A model generated the notes under the pieces. It searched no databases. It was not told the origin of the DNA and saw only the letters and a list, made by a program, of their open reading frames with translations. From Luteibacter sp. SG786 (GTDB taxonomy: Bacteria > Pseudomonadota > Gammaproteobacteria > Xanthomonadales > Rhodanobacteraceae): a DNA stretch of 64,000 nt. Of this stretch, positions 26,652-34,636 are shown in pieces. Each line of letters begins with the position of its first letter. Positions within the stretch are counted from its first letter, which is position 1. Position numbers and translations under genes: made by a program. Location of the stretch: contig NZ_JAAOYX010000001.1 of assembly GCF_011759605.1 (NCBI RefSeq), positions 248,001 through 312,000 on the forward strand, in the 5' to 3' direction.

Positions 26652-27091
26652 GATACCTGGACCGTACCGTAGGACATGATTTTCGTTCCGGGGATTTCCT
26701 CTGTCACCGTGGTTCGAAGCAAGCGGTGAAGCACATAGAAATCTGACTTGCGTTCTAGAGTGATACAGCCCTCACTGATTCCTCGTGGGCCTTTCGGGTG
26801 CAGTCGAAACTGCCCACGAAGCACTCCGTCACACCATCGCTCATCATCAATGAACCGGTCTTTTGCGTACAGCGCGAACCAGTCACCCTTCACGGCATTC
26901 TCGAAAACATTGAACCTTCCCTGCGGTCTGTCGACGATGTAATACCTGCCTACAGGAATGGGACCCTTGTTTGGTACACACATGTGCGTGCGCCGATTCC
27001 GAAATTCTTCGTTTCCTGAAAACGCCCGGAACGACATGCCGCCGATCACCAGCGCCGTCTCCGGCTTCAACTCGAAAATGCCATGTAGCAT
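26648..27091 (-). CDS. DUF2778 (Tlde1-type) L,D-transpeptidase-like peptidoglycan enzyme
   Basis: The 147-residue protein begins H-G-I-F-E, has F-S-G-N near residue 24 and G-P-I-P-V-G-R-Y-Y-I-V near 43-53. The catalytic pattern H98 ... S-E-G-C109-I-T is that of L,D-transpeptidase relatives. Members of this family (Tlde1) are known as antibacterial effectors of type VI secretion that cut or modify peptidoglycan stems. There is no signal peptide, consistent with delivery by a secretion machine. A strong AGGAG site precedes ATG 27091. No T6SS gene is in the window. The next gene overlaps it and may protect the producer. Confidence 0.85.
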   Translation of the reverse strand: MLHGIFELKPETALVIGGMSFRAFSGNEEFRNRRTHMCVPNKGPIPVGRYYIVDRPQGRFNVFENAVKGDWFALYAKDRFIDDERWCDGVLRGQFRLHPKGPRGISEGCITLERKSDFYVLHRLLRTTVTEEIPGTKIMSYGTVQVS

Positions 27092-27596
27092 GTCTTACTC
27101 CTTGGGTATGCGCGGCAGGCGCCATCGAATGCGCGCAGCGTTGTACTCCGTTCCCACTTAAATATGTTTGAGAAAACCGGCCATCGAAGTGATGCATGCG
27201 GTTGTCGTTCATGCATGCGATGCGTTAAAGGCGCCCCGGTCGCGCTACTGCAAGCTTTGGTACCCCTTTCCGACGTCAACCTGGTTGCTTGCTTTCACTC
27301 TGTGGTACTCGCAAGAACGTTTTCAGAGAGCCCTTGAGCATCGAAGGACGCGGGTGTCCCTGTAGGACGCCATGAGAAGTGCCTCAGCGGATGCTGCTGT
27401 TCAGGAATCCAAAAATTCATTCCTGGGCAACCCCGGCGCGGCGGCGAAGGCCGAGGCGGGCGAGGGAGCCCGGAATTGGCAACGGAACAACCCGAGGAAT
27501 GACCGCTTGAAGGTCGGCCGCCCCCCGTTTGCCTTTTTCCCATTGCGGCGCAACACTTTCGGGAATCTATTCCCCCCCACCAGCCCAAAGAGTCCC
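27092..27596. other. Intergenic region between the Tlde1-type cassette and lysAC
   Basis: No convincing gene is seen in these 505 bases; the short ORFs lack ribosome sites. The left half is AT-richer than the flanks and presumably holds the promoter of the minus-strand cassette. A hairpin CAGGAAT ... ATTCCTG (27402-27425, ten-base loop) lies about 170 bases before lysAC and could be leader structure. No lysine riboswitch could be recognised. Confidence 0.5.
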
Positions 27597-30209
27597 GTGA
27601 GCGAAATCGCAAACGCGCCGTTGCCCGTCAACGCGCCCTGGATCGTCATGAAGTTCGGCGGCACCTCCGTGGCCACCGCCGCACGCTGGCGCAATATCCT
27701 CGAGCTGGCCGCCAGCCGCCGCGCCGAAGGCGCACGCGTGCTGATCGTGGTCTCGGCCCTGTCCGGCATCACCGACGGCCTGAAACAGCTTTGCACGCAC
27801 ACGGAATCGAAACGCCGCTCGGAAGCGGCCTCCGCACTGGCCGATCGCCACCATGCCCTGCTCGCCGAGATGTCGTTGGCGATGCCGGACACCTTGGGTG
27901 CCCGTCTGGCCGACATGGCGGCGCTGGCCGAGGCCGGCGCGGCGGAACTGGGCGAATTGGCCTGGCAGGCGCGCGTGCAGGCGCACGGCGAGCTGATGTC
28001 GAGCGCGCTGGGCGCGGCGTTCCTGTCGGCCAACGGCCTTGCCACGACCTGGGTCGACGCGCGCGAGTGCCTGCGCTCCATCGCACTGCCGAACCAGAAC
28101 GAGCGCACGCGCCTGCTCTCGGCGATGGTGGAACCTCGCCACGACGCGGCGCTTTCCGCAGCCCTGGCGGAACGTGGTGAGGTCTTCATCACGCAAGGCT
28201 TCATCGCGCAAGACGATGCGGGACGCACCGTACTGCTCGGCCGTGGCGGATCGGATACGTCGGCGGCGTATTTCGGCGCCTTGCTCGCCGCGTCGCGCGT
28301 GGAGATCTGGACCGACGTGGCCGGCATGTTCAGCGCCAACCCCCGGCAAGTGGCGGGTGCGCGGCTGCTCCAGCGGCTCGATTACGAAGAAGCCCAGGAA
28401 ATTGCTTCCACGGGCGCGAAAGTGCTGCACCCGCGCTGTCTTTCGCCGTTGCGCGAGCCGCGGGTGCCCTTGCTGATCAAGGACACGAACCGGCCGGAAC
28501 TGGAAGGCACCGCCATCGGTCCGGAAGTGCGCGAGCATGCGCCGAGTATCAAGGCGATCAGCGCGCGCAAGGGCATCACCCTCGTTTCCATGGAATCGGT
28601 GGGCATGTGGCAGCAGGTGGGCTTTCTGGCCGACGTGTTCGATGCGTTCAAGCGGCACGGCCTGTCGGTGGACCTGATCGGCTCGGCGGAAACGAACGTC
28701 ACGGTGTCGCTGGATCCGACGGAAAACCTGCTCGATTCCGATGCCATCGCCGCGCTTGCCGCGGATCTGGCGCGCGTATGCCGGGTAAAGGTGATCGCGC
28801 CGTGCGCGGCCATCACGCTCGTCGGGCGCGGCATGCGTTCGATGCTGCACAAGCTGTCGGGCGTGCTGGCGGAATTCGGCCAGCTGCGCGTGCACCTGAT
28901 CTCGCAATCGTCGAACAACCTCAACCTGACCTTCGTGGTCGACGAAGACGTGGTGGACGATATGTTGCCTCGGCTGCATGAACTGCTGATCGGCGCCGGT
29001 GCCCTGCGCACCGACGACAGCATGGTGTTCGGGCCGTCCTGGCAATCGCTCTACGGCAGTGGCGAGCAGGCCGCGTCGGCGGCCGCCTGGTGGCACGGCG
29101 AGCGCCCGACGCTGCTGCGCCTCGCGGAAGAACGCACGCCGCGCTACGTGTACCACCTGCCCACCGTGCGTGCGCAGGCGCGCCGGGTGAAGTCGCTGAA
29201 GGCGGTGGATCGCGCGCATTACGCGGTAAAGGCGAACACGCATCCGGGCATCCTCAAGGTGCTGGCGGAAGAAGGGTTCGCTTTCGAATGCGTCTCGCCG
29301 GGCGAGCTGGCCGCCGTTTCCGCGGCGGTTCCGGCCGACGTGCCGCTGCTGTTCACGCCCAATTTCGCCTCTCGTCGCGACTTCGCCGACGCCTTGCAGA
29401 CCCGCGCCACGATCACGATCGACGCCTTGCATCCCATCGAACATTGGGGCGAGATGTTCGCGGGGCGCGATATCGTGCTCCGGGTGGACCTCGGCCGCGG
29501 CCTGGGCCACCACGAGAAAGTGAAAACGGGCGGCACGGACAGCAAGTTCGGCGTGCCGATCGAGCACATCGACCGCTTCCTGCGCCTTGCCGATGCGGCC
29601 GGCGCCCGGGTGATCGGTCTGCATGCGCACCTTGGCTCGGGCATCCTGGATGCCGCGCATTGGGGCGAGGTCTATTCGCAACTGGCCGCCCTGGCGGAAC
29701 GTATCGGCACCATCACGGTGCTGAACATCGGCGGCGGGCTGGGCGTGCCGTCGCATCCCGGCGAGACGGCGCTCGACATGGCTGCGCTCGATCGCGTGCT
29801 GACCTCGGTGCGCCAGGCGTATCCGCAGTTCCAGCTGTGGATGGAGCCCGGCCGCTACCTCGTCGCGGACTGCGGCGTGCTGCTGGCGAAAGTCACGCAG
29901 GAGAAGGAAAAAGGTGCGAACACGCGTTACCTCGGCCTCGACACGGGCATGAACAGCCTCATCCGGCCTGCGTTGTACGACGCATGGCACGAGATCGCCA
30001 ACCTTTCGCGCATGGACGAGCCGGCCACCACGATGTACCAGGTGGTGGGCCCCATCTGCGAATCGGGCGACATCCTGGGCTCGGACCGCCGGCTGCCGGA
30101 ATCGAAAGAAGGCGATGTGATCCTCGTGGCGCAAGGTGGCGCGTACGGCGCGGTCATGTCGTCGCGCTACAACCTGCGCGACGAAGCCGACGAGGTGCTG
30201 CTGCCGTGA
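27597..30209 (+). CDS. lysAC: Bifunctional aspartate kinase / diaminopimelate decarboxylase
   Basis: This 870-residue fusion performs the first and last steps of lysine synthesis. The N-terminal kinase begins K-F-G-G-T-S-V at about residue 19 and carries two ACT regulatory domains before residue 480. The C-terminal half is a PLP alanine-racemase-fold decarboxylase with Y-A-V-K-A-N (PLP lysine) near residue 543, H-A-H-L-G-S-G near 680, G-G-G-L-G near 713 and P-I-C-E-S-G-D near 820. Such fusions are typical of Xanthomonadales. GTG 27597 gives the expected short lead-in; the open frame continues upstream to 27372 without family similarity. Its stop overlaps murL. Confidence 0.95.
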   Translation: MSEIANAPLPVNAPWIVMKFGGTSVATAARWRNILELAASRRAEGARVLIVVSALSGITDGLKQLCTHTESKRRSEAASALADRHHALLAEMSLAMPDTLGARLADMAALAEAGAAELGELAWQARVQAHGELMSSALGAAFLSANGLATTWVDARECLRSIALPNQNERTRLLSAMVEPRHDAALSAALAERGEVFITQGFIAQDDAGRTVLLGRGGSDTSAAYFGALLAASRVEIWTDVAGMFSANPRQVAGARLLQRLDYEEAQEIASTGAKVLHPRCLSPLREPRVPLLIKDTNRPELEGTAIGPEVREHAPSIKAISARKGITLVSMESVGMWQQVGFLADVFDAFKRHGLSVDLIGSAETNVTVSLDPTENLLDSDAIAALAADLARVCRVKVIAPCAAITLVGRGMRSMLHKLSGVLAEFGQLRVHLISQSSNNLNLTFVVDEDVVDDMLPRLHELLIGAGALRTDDSMVFGPSWQSLYGSGEQAASAAAWWHGERPTLLRLAEERTPRYVYHLPTVRAQARRVKSLKAVDRAHYAVKANTHPGILKVLAEEGFAFECVSPGELAAVSAAVPADVPLLFTPNFASRRDFADALQTRATITIDALHPIEHWGEMFAGRDIVLRVDLGRGLGHHEKVKTGGTDSKFGVPIEHIDRFLRLADAAGARVIGLHAHLGSGILDAAHWGEVYSQLAALAERIGTITVLNIGGGLGVPSHPGETALDMAALDRVLTSVRQAYPQFQLWMEPGRYLVADCGVLLAKVTQEKEKGANTRYLGLDTGMNSLIRPALYDAWHEIANLSRMDEPATTMYQVVGPICESGDILGSDRRLPESKEGDVILVAQGGAYGAVMSSRYNLRDEADEVLLP

Positions 30210-31555
30210 CGGACACATTCATCGATCCGCGCAACAGCCAGCGGTTCCGCTTCGTTCGCAATACCTTCGCCGACGGCGTCGCCGAACTGGTCTACGCCTT
30301 CGACGACGGCCCGGAGCTGGTGGAACGCGTGACCTTTCCCGGCGCGCCGGCCGTGCCACCGGAGCGCGAGGCCGCCCTCGCGGCGGCCCTGCGCCTGCTG
30401 CACCTCGTTGCCGGCGTCAGCTATTACAAGGCAGGCATTCCGGCACGCATCGTGGTCGAGGGGCAGCCTCTGGACGAGGCCACGGCATACCTGCTGGATG
30501 CGCTGTACCTGCATGGGCTGGCCGAGTTCGCGTACCGCAACCGGCTGGACCTGCGCGGGCGCATCGCGTTTCCTTTCGAGCGACATGCCACGGTGCCGGC
30601 GACGGCGGCGGGACTTCCGCCGCGTTCGCTGCTGCCGATCGGCGGCGGCAAGGATTCCGTCGTGGCTGTCGAAGCGGTGAAGTCCATCGGCGCCGACGCC
30701 ACGGCCACCTGGGTTGGCAACTCGCCGCTCATCGCGGAATGCGCGGCGCGCACCGGCCTGCCCACGCTGAACATCTCGCGCGAACTCGCGCCAGGGCTCT
30801 TCGAGCTCAACCGGCTGGGCGCATGGAACGGGCATATTCCAGTGACCGCCATCAACTCGGTCATCCTCGCGGTCGCTGCCATCCTCTACGGTTACGATTC
30901 CATCGTGTTCGCGAACGAGCGCTCAGCGTCCGTCGCCACGCTGGAATACGACGGGCAGGAAGTGAACCACCAGTGGAGCAAGGGCTTCGGGTTCGAGAAA
31001 AGCCTGCACGACTACCTGCATACGCATGTGGCCGCCGATCTCGACTATTGCTCGCTGTTGCGGCCCTGGTCGGAACTGGCGGTGACCAGCGCGTTCGCCC
31101 GTCTGGGCGGCGAGTATTTCAACGTGTTCTCCAGCTGCAACCGCAATTTCCGCATCCTGGGCCCCAAGCCCGCGGACCGGTGGTGCGGGCAATGCCCGAA
31201 GTGCCACTTCGTCTTCCTGGCGCTGGCACCGTTCATGGCCAAGCCGCGCCTGCTCTCCATCTTCGGGCGCAACCTGCTGGATGACGATGCGCTCGCGGGC
31301 GCGTTCGACGCGCTGCTCGAATACAAAGACCACAAGCCGTTCGAGTGCGTGGGGGAGGGCGCCGAGGCACGCGCGGCGATGGCCGTGCTGGCCGATCGTC
31401 CGGAGTGGCGAGAAGATGCGCTCGTCGCACGCTTCCGCACCGAGATCCTTCCGCAGTTGCAGCGCGAAGACCTTACGCTGGAGCCATGGTTGAAACCCGG
31501 CGCATCGCACCTCGTTCCGCGGCGGCTGCTTGGAGCGCTGGATGCGCTGCGCTGA
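30206..31555 (+). CDS. murL: UDP-MurNAc-L-Ala-L-Glu epimerase
   Basis: MurL converts the terminal L-Glu of UDP-MurNAc-L-Ala-L-Glu to D-Glu using ATP, part of an alternative route to D-glutamate described in Xanthomonas oryzae. The 449-residue protein has the PP-loop-like P-I-G-G-G-K-D-S-V-V near residue 148 and a Cys-rich C-G-Q-C-P-K-C-H near residue 330. The GTG start overlaps the lysAC stop (GTGA). Its partner murD2 follows and overlaps its end. Identity rests on length, motifs and the diagnostic pairing with murD2. Confidence 0.9.
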   Translation: MTDTFIDPRNSQRFRFVRNTFADGVAELVYAFDDGPELVERVTFPGAPAVPPEREAALAAALRLLHLVAGVSYYKAGIPARIVVEGQPLDEATAYLLDALYLHGLAEFAYRNRLDLRGRIAFPFERHATVPATAAGLPPRSLLPIGGGKDSVVAVEAVKSIGADATATWVGNSPLIAECAARTGLPTLNISRELAPGLFELNRLGAWNGHIPVTAINSVILAVAAILYGYDSIVFANERSASVATLEYDGQEVNHQWSKGFGFEKSLHDYLHTHVAADLDYCSLLRPWSELAVTSAFARLGGEYFNVFSSCNRNFRILGPKPADRWCGQCPKCHFVFLALAPFMAKPRLLSIFGRNLLDDDALAGAFDALLEYKDHKPFECVGEGAEARAAMAVLADRPEWREDALVARFRTEILPQLQREDLTLEPWLKPGASHLVPRRLLGALDALR

Positions 31556-32894
31556 CCTGCGCGACAAGCGCGTCGCGGTGTGGGGATTTGGCCGCGAGGG
31601 CCGCGCCGCCCTCGCCGCGCTGGCCCGGCACCTGCCCGGCCAGCCGGTGACGCTGTTCTGCAGCGCTAGCGAAGCCGAGGCTGCGCGGGCCGCTTTCCCC
31701 TCGGTGGACGTTCGCGACGCGGCACCCGATGCGCACGCGCTGGCCGCCTACCACGTGGTGGTGAAGTCGCCCGGCATCTCGGCATACAAGCCTGAGCTGC
31801 TCGATGCGCAACGGCGAGGCACGCGGTTCACGTCGGGTAGCGCGCTGTGGTTCGGCGAACACGTCGATGCGCGCACGATTGCCGTGACCGGCACCAAGGG
31901 CAAGAGCACCACGTCGGCCCTCATCGCCCATCTTGCGCGGTTCCTCGGCGTGCGCACCGCGCTGGCCGGCAACATCGGCATGCCGATGCTGGAACTCGAC
32001 GACGCCAGCGCGGACCTCTGGGTCATCGAACTGTCGAGCTTCCAGACGGGCGAGGCCATGGGTGTCGATCTCGGCGTGGTCACCAGTCTGTACGAGGAGC
32101 ACCTCGACTGGCACGGCACGCGCGAGCGCTACGTGGACGACAAGCTCAAGCTTCTCTCGGCGTCGGCGCAGGTGCTGGTCAATGCAACGCAGCCGCTGCT
32201 GCTGACGCGTGCCCTGGATCATCCCGGCCTGCACACGTTCGGCGATGCGTCGGGATGGCACGTGGCCGACGGCTGGATACGTCGCGGCGACGAGCCGGTC
32301 ATCGAGGCCTCCCGGGTGGCCGCGCCGGGGTTGCACAACGCACTCAACGCTTGCGCGGCGCTGGCGGCCCTGGAGATCATGGGGCTGGACGCCCGCGCGG
32401 CCGCGCCTGCGCTGTCCACCTTCGTCCCCCTGCCGCACCGGCTGCAGCCGCTGGGGGTGCACGACGGTCTCGACTGGGTGAACGACTCGATCAGCACGAC
32501 GCCCTTGGCCAGTCTGGCGGCACTCGAAACGATGCGCGGGAAACGCACCGCGCTCATCGTCGGCGGACACGACCGCGGCCTCGACTGGGTGCCGTTCGTG
32601 GAGGCGATGCGCATGGCAGCACCGGAGGCCATCGTGTGCCAGGGCGCGAACGGCCCGCGCATCGCGGACGCCCTCGAAGCGGCGGGCGTGTCGGGCGTCT
32701 ATCGCGCCACCGACCTTCCGGCCGCTGTGGCGGCGGCGCGTGCGGCGCTCGCCGGGCAGGGATGCGTTCTCCTCTCTCCCGGCGCACCGAGCTTCGACCA
32801 GTTCCACGACTACACCGAGCGCGGAAAGCGCTTCGCCGAACTGGCGGGTTTCCAGGCGAGCACGGCAAGCATCCAGGGCCTCGGCATCGCCTGA
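31542..32894 (+). CDS. murD2: UDP-N-acetylmuramoyl-L-alanine--L-glutamate ligase
   Basis: A Mur-ligase of 450 residues that adds L-glutamate, rather than the D-glutamate used by classical MurD, to UDP-MurNAc-L-Ala. Visible are the N-terminal Rossmann-like V-W-G-F-G-R-E-G-R (near residue 10), the ATP loop T-G-T-K-G-K-S-T-T near residue 116 and the late N-D-S-I-S-T-T-P near residue 318. ATG 31542 overlaps the last codons of murL by 14 bases; a TTG four codons earlier is also possible. The specificity is inferred from the murL neighbour. Confidence 0.9.
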   Translation: MRCADLRDKRVAVWGFGREGRAALAALARHLPGQPVTLFCSASEAEAARAAFPSVDVRDAAPDAHALAAYHVVVKSPGISAYKPELLDAQRRGTRFTSGSALWFGEHVDARTIAVTGTKGKSTTSALIAHLARFLGVRTALAGNIGMPMLELDDASADLWVIELSSFQTGEAMGVDLGVVTSLYEEHLDWHGTRERYVDDKLKLLSASAQVLVNATQPLLLTRALDHPGLHTFGDASGWHVADGWIRRGDEPVIEASRVAAPGLHNALNACAALAALEIMGLDARAAAPALSTFVPLPHRLQPLGVHDGLDWVNDSISTTPLASLAALETMRGKRTALIVGGHDRGLDWVPFVEAMRMAAPEAIVCQGANGPRIADALEAAGVSGVYRATDLPAAVAAARAALAGQGCVLLSPGAPSFDQFHDYTERGKRFAELAGFQASTASIQGLGIA

Positions 32895-32958
32895 TCGGCG
32901 TATCGAGGTCGTCCATCTGCTTCAACGCGCAGTTGGCGAAGCTGTTCTTGTGGTTTTC

Positions 32959-33280
32959 GCTTCGTAGGTTTGGCTCGCCTGTTCGGCCTCGCATCGGCGC
33001 CTGTGCCGTTTTCTGAAGGCCGGCAGCCGTCGCCCTCGCCGCGAAGACTTACGTCGTTCCTTGCGACAGGAGAGCCGCTGCGCGGCTAGTGTCTTATGGC
33101 TTACGCCGCGGCGGACCCGGGCGTCCGGGCGGGGGTCTTCGACTCGGCCTCCGTGCCTCGGCGAAGACGGCGGGCCGTCCTGGCCCGCCCCCTGACGGGC
33201 CTTCTCCGCCCGGCCGCCCTCGACTCCAGACATCGCGGCGAGGGCGACGGCTGCCGGCATCGGACGGTGCGGTGGTGTGT
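32959..33280 (+). repeat. 320-bp dispersed module, left arm of inverted pair 1
   Basis: This non-coding block starts GCTTCGTAGG and ends GGACGGTGCGGTGGTGTG. It is nearly identical to 54465-54783 and, inverted, to 33717-34035. It holds conserved palindromes such as AGAGCCGCTGCGCGGCT and GGCGGGCCGTCCTGGCCCGCC. ORFs crossing it are Arg/Pro-rich in every frame and their sequences recur only with the repeat, so no gene is called. Confidence 0.88.
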
Positions 33281-33493
33281 TGTGTAGTGCGTGGCGCGGC
33301 GTCGTTTGTTCGGTCTGTGGCGACCGTCCGCGCTTGAGTCGCTGGGTGCCTGCCTTCGCAGGCACGACGGTTGGGCAGGCACGACGGTAGGGAAGGGTGA
33401 GGTATTGGGATTCGCGGGGTTGCTGTAGGAGCCGCCATGGCGGCGAGGAAACCTGGCCTCGGTTCCCAAGAAATACAATTGCCCAATGCTCTC

Positions 33494-33576
33494 TGTGGGA
33501 GCCGGCTCTGCCGGCGATCCCGCGGCAGCGGGCAAGCTTGCCGCGAGCACCCATCGCCGCTGAAGCGGCTCCCACA
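33494..33576 (-). repeat. REP-like palindromic element, copy 3, between the two arms
   Basis: An 83-bp REP in inverse orientation (starts TGTGGGAGCCGGCTC, ends AGCGGCTCCCACA), followed by an extra half-copy (GAAGCGGCTCCCACA, 33583-33597). Short tracts with GCCTGCCTTCGCAGGC flank it at 33349 and, inverted, near 33642, so the symmetry of the arms continues inward to the REP. Confidence 0.88.
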
Positions 33577-33716
33577 CAAAGCGAAGCGGCTCCCACATGA
33601 GCGCGATGCGGCGGCATCGCAGCGTCACCACCTACCGTCGTGCCTGCGAAGGCAGGCACCCAGCGCCCCGGTCACAAGAGACGGAAGCACGCCATTGGCT
33701 CGCGCTTCACTCTCCC

Positions 33717-34035
33717 CACACCAACCCACACCGTCGGTGGCCAGTACCCGTTCCCCTCGCCGCGATGTCTGGAGTCGAGGGCGTGCGGGCGGAAGAGGCC
33801 CGCAGGGGGCGGGCCAGGACGGCCCGCCGTTTCCGCCGAGGCAGGAGGCCGAGTCGGAAACCCCCGCCCGGACGCCCGGGTCCGCCGCGGCGAAGCCATA
33901 AGACATGAGCCGCGAAGCGGCTCTCCTTTCGCAAGGAACGACGTAAGTCTTCGCGGCGAGGGGAACGGGTACTGGCTCCCAAGAAACGGCACTGGCGCCG
34001 ATGCGAGGCCGCAAGGCGAGCCCACCCAACGAAGC
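33717..34035 (-). repeat. 320-bp dispersed module, right arm of inverted pair 1
   Basis: The reverse complement of the 32959-33280 block. It reads inward from CGAAGCAAAG/GGCGAGCCCAC at 34035 through the CTTCGCGGCGAGGG, GAGAGCCGCTTCGCGGCTC and GACATCGCGGCGAGG blocks to the CACACC end. It is somewhat diverged in the last 40 bases next to the centre. Confidence 0.88.
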
Positions 34036-34370
34036 AAAGAAAAAAATCCGTGCCGCGACCTGACCGCCCAGGATTCCGCAAGCGAATGGCGTTTCCCCAA
34101 GAATCAATTCGCCATGCAATGTGAATTTCTCGTTGCAGTGCAGCATCGAACGCGAATGGCCTGCTGCATGCACCCGCGATTTCTGCATCGAGGAAAAAGC
34201 CTGCACACATAGTCGTTTACGTCGCGATACGGGTGGCGATCGAACGCATGGATCGATCCAAATGCGGCCTGAGAATTTGCGCAGCGCACTATTTTTCTCG
34301 AGATTAAATATCAAACAAAATCATGCCCTTAAGTGAATTTTGGAAACTTTAGATCGAGTTAAAAAATTGG

Positions 34371-34400
34371 TTGACAACGTTGTCAGCGCCCTCGGAGAAT
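34371..34400 (+). promoter_or_regulatory. Sigma-70-type promoter overlapped by a LacI-family operator
   Basis: TTGACA (34371-34376) is a consensus -35 box; GAGAAT (34395-34400) fits a weak -10 at 18 bp spacing. The perfect 14-bp palindrome TGACAACGTTGTCA (34372-34385) overlaps the -35 and has the central CG typical of LacI-family operators, so a bound repressor would block polymerase. The region upstream (34036-34370) is AT-rich with no gene. A 236-base leader separates the promoter from the receptor gene. Confidence 0.75.
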
Positions 34401-34636
34401 CAAGCACGTCATACCACTGCAACGACGACGGAACGCGCGCGGTGGGGCCATGCCCGCGCAGATCGCGGTCGCCGGGGTACGCAGGGCCAGAACGAATCAA
34501 CGGAAGCGAAAGACGCCAACGCGGGCCCAGGCCGGCGCGGTGCCGTTCGCTTCGAGAAAAGCGAAATCCCCCTGTGCGGGAGCGAACGCGCGAGCGGTCG
34601 TTCCCGCGCTGTTTCCTCTTCCCCAGGAGCAAAGAA

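Noticed and set aside
27372-27596. A longer lysAC starting at 27372
   Set aside because: The additional 75 residues have no match to aspartokinase N-termini, and a GTG at 27597 gives the normal family start.
27372-27596. A possible lysine riboswitch upstream of lysAC
   Set aside because: Only one simple hairpin was found; the conserved five-helix junction sequences were not seen.
33094-33901. Several Arg/Pro-rich ORFs of 100-176 codons in both strands between murD2 and the receptor
   Set aside because: They follow the dispersed repeat, recur with it at 54465-55193, and have no ribosome sites. They are repeat translation artefacts.
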